Shown: one piece after another, positions 41,544 to 46,225 of the stretch
Layout: each line of letters begins with the position of its first letter
Position numbering within the stretch: the stretch's first letter is position 1
Assembly: GCA_017472965.1 (NCBI GenBank)
Contig: JAFUNR010000040.1
Location: forward strand, 1 to 46,225
Length of the DNA: 46,225 bases
Direction of reading: 5' to 3'
Source of the DNA: Oscillospiraceae bacterium
Lineage (GTDB): Bacteria > Bacillota > Clostridia > Oscillospirales > Ruminococcaceae
Translations under genes and position numbers: made by a program
Notes under the pieces: generated by a model
The model's input: the letters and a program-made list of their open reading frames with translations, nothing else
What the model was told of the DNA's origin: nothing
Databases searched by the model: none

Positions 41544-44500
41544 ATGCACTATACCAGCCGCATCATTCTTGATAACAAGCTTTCCATGCTGAAAAGCATG
41601 ATCTATCAGGATATTCATCCCATTGATCGTTGGGAGACCCGCGAGCTTCTGTACCCCGAAGCGCTGCGGTTTGAACCGGTGGATGACTGGCATCCCATCG
41701 CCGTGGGCAGCCACTGGTTTTCGCAGTTTGATCACACCCAGCTGTTCCGCGCGGTGGTCACCATACCAGAAAGCTTTGCCGGCAGACAGCCGCTGCTGGT
41801 GCTGGATCTGGGCGGTGAGGGTCAGATCCGCATTGACGGTGAGATCGTATCGGGGATTGTTTCTTATGAAAACAAGCGCGACGGTCTGGGACTTTTCCGC
41901 CAGAACCGCTCCCGCGTGGTCGTACCCGCCAGATACGGCCCCGGCGACAGCTTTACGGTGGAGGCGGAGTGCTGTCTGAACTTCCTTGACACCGGCTACA
42001 ATCTGACGGACAAGCAGAACTCCCCTGTGGTGGAGTACACGCTGAACACCGCTTTCCTTGCCGTGGCCGATGAGGAACTGGAGGGCTACACCTTTGATCT
42101 TGCCACGGTGATGGAGGCCATTGACTGCTTCGCAAATCCCCTGGCCACTTTTGAAAGCTCCAACGCACGTGTGCTGAACGGCACGGTGCATCAGATGATG
42201 AAGGCGCTGAATGCCGACAGCTACCTGCAGGAGAAGCTGTTCGCCGCCGCCATGGCCTCGGTGAACGAGCTGCTGCTGGAATGCGGCTATGAGGAGCTGA
42301 AGGCCAGCCTGCCCGCTGCCGCCGCCGCACTGAAGGAAGGCCTTGCGGCCATTCCCCACAAGGCTCATGCCATGGTCAAATTTGTAGGACACTCCCATAT
42401 CGATACCGCGTGGCTGTGGCCGCTGAAGGAAAGCGTACGCAAATGCGGCAAGACCTTTTCCAATGTGCTGGATCTGATGGACCGGTATCCGGAATTCATC
42501 TTCGCCTGCAGCCAACCGCAGCTGTTCGCCTATACCGAAGAATTTTATCCCGAGCTGTTCGAGAAGATCAAGCAGCGTGTGGCCGAGGGCCGTATCGAAC
42601 TGGTGGGCAATGCATGGGTGGAGATGGACACCAATGTACCCGGCGGCGAGGCTCTGGTACGCCAGCTGCTGTACGGACGCCAGTACTATCTGGAAAAATT
42701 CGGCAGGGCATCCAGAGTTTTCTGGATGCCGGATGTATTCGGCTACAGCTGGGCCCTGCCGCAGATCATGAAGCGCAGCGGCGTGGAGTATTTCTTCACC
42801 TCCAAGCTGGGCAACAACGACACCAACAACTTTCCGCACTCGCTGTTCCACTGGCAGGGTGTGGACGGAACGAAGATCCTTTCCTTTCTGCAGCCGCTGG
42901 GCTATAACGGCGAAACCGGACCCGGCCACATCTCCGAGGCATACTATTATCAGAAACAGAAGGATGTATATCCTGTTTCGCTGGCGCCGGTTGGCTACGG
43001 CGACGGCGGCGGCGGCCCCAACTACCAGATGCTGGAAACCGCACGCCGATCCAAAGAACTGCCCGGTCTGCCCCGCGCCGAATTCGCCACCGCGGAATCC
43101 TTCTTCCGCGAGGCAGAGGCCGTGCAGGATCAGCTGCCGGTGTGGAACGACGAGATGTACTATGAATTTCATCGCGGCACCTATTCCAGCCAGTCCGAGA
43201 CCAAAAAGAATAACCGTAAGGGCGAGCTGCTGCTGCGCCGCACCGAAATGGCCTGCGCCATGGCTGCTGCCCTGACCGGCTGCGATTACCCAGCCCGTGC
43301 CATCGGCAAGCTTTGGAAAGCTGTACTGACCAATCAGTTCCACGATATCCTACCCGGCTCCTCCATCCATCAGGTATATGAGGACTGTGATGTCATCTAC
43401 GCCCGTACCTTTGCGCAGGCAAACGCTCTGTTTGATGAGGCCATCACCGCACTGAATACCCATATCGGCGTAGGAGACGATCAGCTGGCTGTGTGGAATT
43501 TCCTTGGCTGGCCGGTGACCGGCACGGTTTGTGCCGCGCTGACCGGCAGCTTTGCCGCACTGACCGATGAGGACGGCAGGGCGGTCAACGCCGTTGTCAC
43601 CGCAGGTGAAACCGGTACGGAATTCCTTTTTGAAGCGCAGAATATCCCCGCCATGGGTGTGAAGGTATTCACCGCAGTCGGCAAGGCCGCCGAAGCCGCC
43701 GCGGCGCTGCCTGTGCTGGAAAACGCCCATCTGCGTGTCACGCTGGACGAAAACGGCAATATTATCAGCCTTTACGACAAGCACGCCAACCGCGAGGCCT
43801 TTGCCGAGGGCACCCGTTCCAACCTGCTGACCGTGTTTGAGGATATCCCTCACCGCGAATCTGCGTGGAATATCGATCTGGAATACCAGAACCGCTTCTG
43901 GGAGCTGGACAAAGCTGAAAGTGTGGAGGTTGCAGAGACAAGCAGTGTGCGCAGTGTAGTGCGTGTGGTGCGTAAATTCCGCAATTCCACCATCACACAG
44001 GATATTGTGCTGGAGCGCGATGCCCGCCGTGTGGATTTCATCACCCATGTGGACTGGCAGGAAAAGCAGCGGATGCTGAAAACCACCTTCTGGCCGGATG
44101 TGCTTGCCGGCAAAGCAACGTACGAGATCCAGTTCGGCGCCATTGAGCGGCCCACCCACTGGAACACCAGCTATGATAAAGCCCGCTTTGAGGTGTGCGG
44201 CCACAAATGGGCGGATCTTTCCGAGGGCGGCTTCGGTGTCAGCATCCTGAATGACTGTAAATACGGTTACGATATCAAGGATAACCGGATGCGTCTGACA
44301 CTGCTGCGCGGCACAGTGTATCCCGATCCCACCGGCGATATCGGCGAACATGATTTCACCTACTCCATCCTGCCCCACAGCGGTGACTGGCGCTGCGGCG
44401 ACACGGTACGCCATGCCTATGCTCTGAATGTGCCTGCACTGCCCACCGCCGGCTGCGGCGAAGGCAAAGCCCGCGGTTTCAGCTTTGCGGCTGTGCCCAA

Positions 44501-44741
44501 CGCCAATGTCATTCTGGAAACCATCAAGGGCGCAGAGGACGGTGACGGTCTGATCGTCCGCGTATATGAAAGTCAGGGTGCCCGCGGCAAGGCGGTCATC
44601 GATTTCGGCTTTGCATTGAAGGATGCCGCCGAGTGCAATCTGATGGAGGTATACGAAAAAGAGCTGCCGGTGGACGGCAGCAGTCTGCACTTCTATATCA
44701 AGCCCTACGAGATCAAAACCTTCCGGGTACGCCCGGTGTAA
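41544..44741 (+). CDS. Alpha-mannosidase, GH38 (second copy)
   Basis: A 1065-aa zinc-dependent alpha-mannosidase without signal peptide. Zinc ligands H285 and D287 in VGHSHIDTAWLWPLKES, nucleophile D397 in FWMPDVFGYSWALPQI, and NQFHDILPGSSI. The canonical HSHIDTAWLWP block and the C-terminal KPYEIKTFRVRPV are as in bacterial cytosolic GH38 enzymes of high-mannose glycan use. Start at 41544, six bases after AGGAGG. It forms its own unit, behind promoter and operator, and ends in the terminator at 44773. The two GH38 proteins differ enough (for example QSHLD versus HSHID) to suggest different linkages. Confidence 0.96.
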   Translation: MHYTSRIILDNKLSMLKSMIYQDIHPIDRWETRELLYPEALRFEPVDDWHPIAVGSHWFSQFDHTQLFRAVVTIPESFAGRQPLLVLDLGGEGQIRIDGEIVSGIVSYENKRDGLGLFRQNRSRVVVPARYGPGDSFTVEAECCLNFLDTGYNLTDKQNSPVVEYTLNTAFLAVADEELEGYTFDLATVMEAIDCFANPLATFESSNARVLNGTVHQMMKALNADSYLQEKLFAAAMASVNELLLECGYEELKASLPAAAAALKEGLAAIPHKAHAMVKFVGHSHIDTAWLWPLKESVRKCGKTFSNVLDLMDRYPEFIFACSQPQLFAYTEEFYPELFEKIKQRVAEGRIELVGNAWVEMDTNVPGGEALVRQLLYGRQYYLEKFGRASRVFWMPDVFGYSWALPQIMKRSGVEYFFTSKLGNNDTNNFPHSLFHWQGVDGTKILSFLQPLGYNGETGPGHISEAYYYQKQKDVYPVSLAPVGYGDGGGGPNYQMLETARRSKELPGLPRAEFATAESFFREAEAVQDQLPVWNDEMYYEFHRGTYSSQSETKKNNRKGELLLRRTEMACAMAAALTGCDYPARAIGKLWKAVLTNQFHDILPGSSIHQVYEDCDVIYARTFAQANALFDEAITALNTHIGVGDDQLAVWNFLGWPVTGTVCAALTGSFAALTDEDGRAVNAVVTAGETGTEFLFEAQNIPAMGVKVFTAVGKAAEAAAALPVLENAHLRVTLDENGNIISLYDKHANREAFAEGTRSNLLTVFEDIPHRESAWNIDLEYQNRFWELDKAESVEVAETSSVRSVVRVVRKFRNSTITQDIVLERDARRVDFITHVDWQEKQRMLKTTFWPDVLAGKATYEIQFGAIERPTHWNTSYDKARFEVCGHKWADLSEGGFGVSILNDCKYGYDIKDNRMRLTLLRGTVYPDPTGDIGEHDFTYSILPHSGDWRCGDTVRHAYALNVPALPTAGCGEGKARGFSFAAVPNANVILETIKGAEDGDGLIVRVYESQGARGKAVIDFGFALKDAAECNLMEVYEKELPVDGSSLHFYIKPYEIKTFRVRPV

Positions 44742-44772
44742 CGCATTTCCTGCCGATAAAAACGGCACCGAC

Positions 44773-44840
44773 AAAAGCAGTCCGCATACGCAGCGCCCAA
44801 AGAGGGCCTTGTATGCGGACTGTTTTGTTTTTTGTTTTTT
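44773..44840. terminator. Terminator between the second GH38 and the phosphatase gene
   Basis: CAGTCCGCATAC (44778-44789) pairs with GTATGCGGACTG (44811-44822), followed by T-rich TTTTGTTTTTTGTTTTTT; the loop holds a second small GC-rich stem. An A-run on the left lets it act on both strands. Confidence 0.85.
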
Positions 44841-44879
44841 CCGGGTTTATACAAGCCGCAGATGCTGCGGAAAAAGCGT

Positions 44880-45890
44880 TCAGTCCTCCAGCATGATTTC
44901 GCGGAATGCCTCCAGGTGCGCCGCAGGCACACCGCACTCCACAAGGAAATTGGTCATGCGCTCCCGCCAGGTGGAACCCTTTTTTTGCAGCTCGGTCACC
45001 ATATCGACAAAATATTCCGCGTCGCGATTGCGGATATTCTCCCAACCGGAAAGGCTGGTCAGCTCAAAATCCTGCATCAGCTTTTCCTCATCCAAACCGA
45101 GGATCGCTTCCAGCGTAAAAGCAAGGCAGCCGGTCCGGTCCGCACCGCCCCAGCAGTGAAAGTAGGCCGGATAGTTGTTTTTATCGGCAAGCACCGCAAA
45201 CACCGTTTTCAGGTTTTCAAAGTTCACCGGTGAGATGTACTCCGTATACGCCCGCATGACCATCTGCACAAGGGTCACATCCTCCCCGATAGGCGAGCGG
45301 AGGGTATAGCCGATGGCCTCACCCCGCAAATCGATATCCGTCCGCACACCCAGCGTATCGTGCAGGGTCTTTCTGCCAACTTCGTCGATCTGCAGACGCA
45401 AATCCAGCTCCGCACCCCGCAGCAGCATGCCCTGCTTGATCCGTCTGCCTTCCGCCGTCACATATCCGCCGATATCGCGCACATTGCTGGTGGTGCCGCT
45501 GACGTACAGAAACCGCGGTGCGGCATCCACTGTCGTAAAAGAAAAGACCTCGCTTTCCTCTTTCGGGTTTGTCACCCGCCAGTAGTAGGTGGTGCCGATT
45601 TCAAAATTGTAGGCCGCAAAGCTGTTGAGCGCCTCCGCCGACAAAAATATCTTTGCAAAATCCGGCGTTTTTGCAATCTCGATCTTTGACACGTACCCGT
45701 CTTTTTGTTCCCACACAAAGGTGATTTTTGCCGGGACGGAAGGATCGTTGAACACGGCGCTTTGCTGACGGAAGCTGTACAGGTCAAGCTCTCCGGTCAG
45801 GTACTTCCTGCCGTTGGCGATGAAATCCTTTTGCATGGAGGTCTGCAGGCAGATGCATGCGCCGCTGCGCGGCTGTTTGAGTTCGATCAT
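44880..45890 (-). CDS. Tyrosine-protein phosphatase with N-terminal beta-sandwich domain
   Basis: A 336-aa protein. The C-terminal half (about 125-336) is a dual-specificity/PTP-like phosphatase with NVRDIGGY (136-143) and the P-loop H245-C-W-G-G-A-D-R252, as in the LipA/PtpB-like Y_phosphatase3 group that also hydrolyses phosphoinositides. The N-terminal part (about 45-122) looks like a fibronectin-III or purple-phosphatase-type sandwich (TYYWRVTN). No signal peptide, so it acts in the cytoplasm. ATG 45890 after AAGGGGA. Its substrate is unknown; the adjoining glycosidases do not explain it. Confidence 0.88.
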   Translation of the reverse strand: MIELKQPRSGACICLQTSMQKDFIANGRKYLTGELDLYSFRQQSAVFNDPSVPAKITFVWEQKDGYVSKIEIAKTPDFAKIFLSAEALNSFAAYNFEIGTTYYWRVTNPKEESEVFSFTTVDAAPRFLYVSGTTSNVRDIGGYVTAEGRRIKQGMLLRGAELDLRLQIDEVGRKTLHDTLGVRTDIDLRGEAIGYTLRSPIGEDVTLVQMVMRAYTEYISPVNFENLKTVFAVLADKNNYPAYFHCWGGADRTGCLAFTLEAILGLDEEKLMQDFELTSLSGWENIRNRDAEYFVDMVTELQKKGSTWRERMTNFLVECGVPAAHLEAFREIMLED

Positions 45891-45952
45891 GGCATTCCCC
45901 TTCTTTCTTCCTTTTCGCTGCCGGGCAACACGGCGGATATCTTTCCTTTCTA

Positions 45953-45981
45953 TTTATAACGCATCTGGTGTCCGAGCGCAA
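45953..45981 (-). promoter_or_regulatory. Promoter of the phosphatase gene
   Basis: Minus strand -35 TTGCGC (45976-45981), 17-base spacer, -10 TATAAA (45953-45958), about 60 bases before the ATG. Confidence 0.55.
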
Positions 45982-46125
45982 TCTCTCCGGCGGCAAAAAC
46001 GGCGTTTCTCCCTTTTTGCCAAAGGCTGTGCGGATTCTTTGTGCACATTTCGGCATAAAAAAAGCCCTCCGCTTTCCTTTTGGGTGGACTCTTCCCCAGC
46101 GAACAGACAAATAAAAAAGCACCCA

Positions 46126-46145
46126 GACGCAGAATGACGCAGAAT
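46126..46145. repeat. Tandem 10-mer at the end of the transposase gene
   Basis: GACGCAGAAT occurs twice in direct tandem (46126-46135 and 46136-46145), touching the transposase stop codon. Confidence 0.8.
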
Positions 46146-46225
46146 TACGCGGCCTTGCTTCGGATTTCGTTCGGAGTGAGGCCGTGTTTCAATGTAATGC
46201 GCTCAAAATTGTAGAAATAGATGTA
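46145..46225 (-). CDS. IS3 family transposase, C-terminal fragment (cut by window edge)
   Basis: The last 26 codons of a minus-strand gene that enters from the right edge. The reading has YIYFYNFERI followed by HGLTPNEIRSKAA and a TAA stop, the usual tail of the DDE integrase domain of IS3/IS150 transposases (Y-I-x-x-Y-N-x-x-R-I, then LTP-x-E-x-R). The DDE residues themselves lie outside. Whether the rest is intact cannot be seen. Confidence 0.85.
   Translation of the reverse strand, partial: YIYFYNFERITLKHGLTPNEIRSKAA

Larger units (their letters stand above)
46085..46225 (-). mobile_element. Right-edge part of an IS3-type insertion sequence
   Basis: The C-terminus of an IS3-family transposase (46145-46225) is followed by about 60 bases of non-coding DNA. 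TGGACTCTTCCCCAGC starting at 46085 begins with TG and has a C-run, like IS3-family terminal repeats, and is my best guess for the element end. The other end is outside the window, so neither the boundary nor a target duplication can be confirmed. Confidence 0.5.

Noticed and set aside
46059-46075. AAAGC-CCTCC-GCTTT hairpin as a terminator in the gap between the phosphatase gene and the IS end (45891-46084).
   Set aside because: The stem is only five base pairs; apart from it and the phosphatase promoter I see nothing in this gap.
1-46225. tRNA, rRNA or phage genes.
   Set aside because: I saw no cloverleaf with a CCA-type end, no rRNA sequence and no phage structural or integrase genes anywhere in the window.

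Overview
The window looks like chromosome of a GC-rich (mid-to-high fifties percent by eye) gut Firmicute of class Clostridia, most likely Oscillospiraceae/Ruminococcaceae (Faecalibacterium, Gemmiger or Subdoligranulum relatives). This rests on the strong GGAGG ribosome-binding sites, on family content (DegV, DUF1836, YcxB, CPBP protease, DUF4358-MBOAT-DHHW operon, rplM-rpsI, lepA-hemW) and on dense intracellular glycosidases. The genus is inference; the sequence alone does not fix it.

Layout. 1-4900: start of a rubredoxin-like gene running off the left edge with a Fur/PerR-type box upstream, apbE, then a DUF4358 lipoprotein followed by an MBOAT acyltransferase and a DHHW protein (cell-surface acylation type operon). 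4917-10580: GNAT and GH29 fucosidase-like genes, a BNR/Asp-box sialidase-like protein, a LURP-one-like protein, a small membrane protein and an ABC-F ATPase with one degenerate ATP site. 10635-16871: housekeeping block ttcA-alr-lepA-hemW on the minus strand, then rplM-rpsI on the plus strand behind a structured leader. 17049-19604: a GH106-like glycosidase. 19703-26863: small regulatory and stress genes (lipoprotein, YcxB, PAQR/HlyIII, fRMsr, DUF1836, DegV, AraC with a divergent UROD-like protein, CPBP protease, membrane-bound MerR).

27674-44741 is the main carbohydrate region: GH39-like glycosidase divergent from an MFS transporter, a Cys/Met gamma-lyase family enzyme divergent from a GH125 exo-alpha-1,6-mannosidase, a five-gene minus-strand operon (HAD phosphatase, deoxyhypusine-synthase-like protein, PfkB kinase, aldose epimerase, GH38 alpha-mannosidase), a divergent ROK repressor and a second GH38. 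None of the glycosidases shows a signal peptide, so they should act inside the cell on imported oligosaccharides. GH125 and GH38 together fit trimming of alpha-mannosides such as high-mannose N-glycan fragments.

The strongest new observations are: (i) two related palindromes with a GTTAA-N5-TTAA core, one just after the -10 of the second GH38 and one over the -10 of the five-gene operon, which fit operators for the ROK repressor encoded between them; (ii) a HAD / deoxyhypusine-synthase-like / HldE-like kinase trio of unknown reaction inside the mannosidase operon; (iii) an ABC-F protein in which every motif of one composite ATP site is altered while the other site is intact; (iv) a membrane-bound MerR regulator with a 19-bp-spaced promoter around a perfect dyad, overlapping a CPBP protease gene. 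The right edge holds a tyrosine phosphatase and the C-terminal end of an IS3-type transposase.
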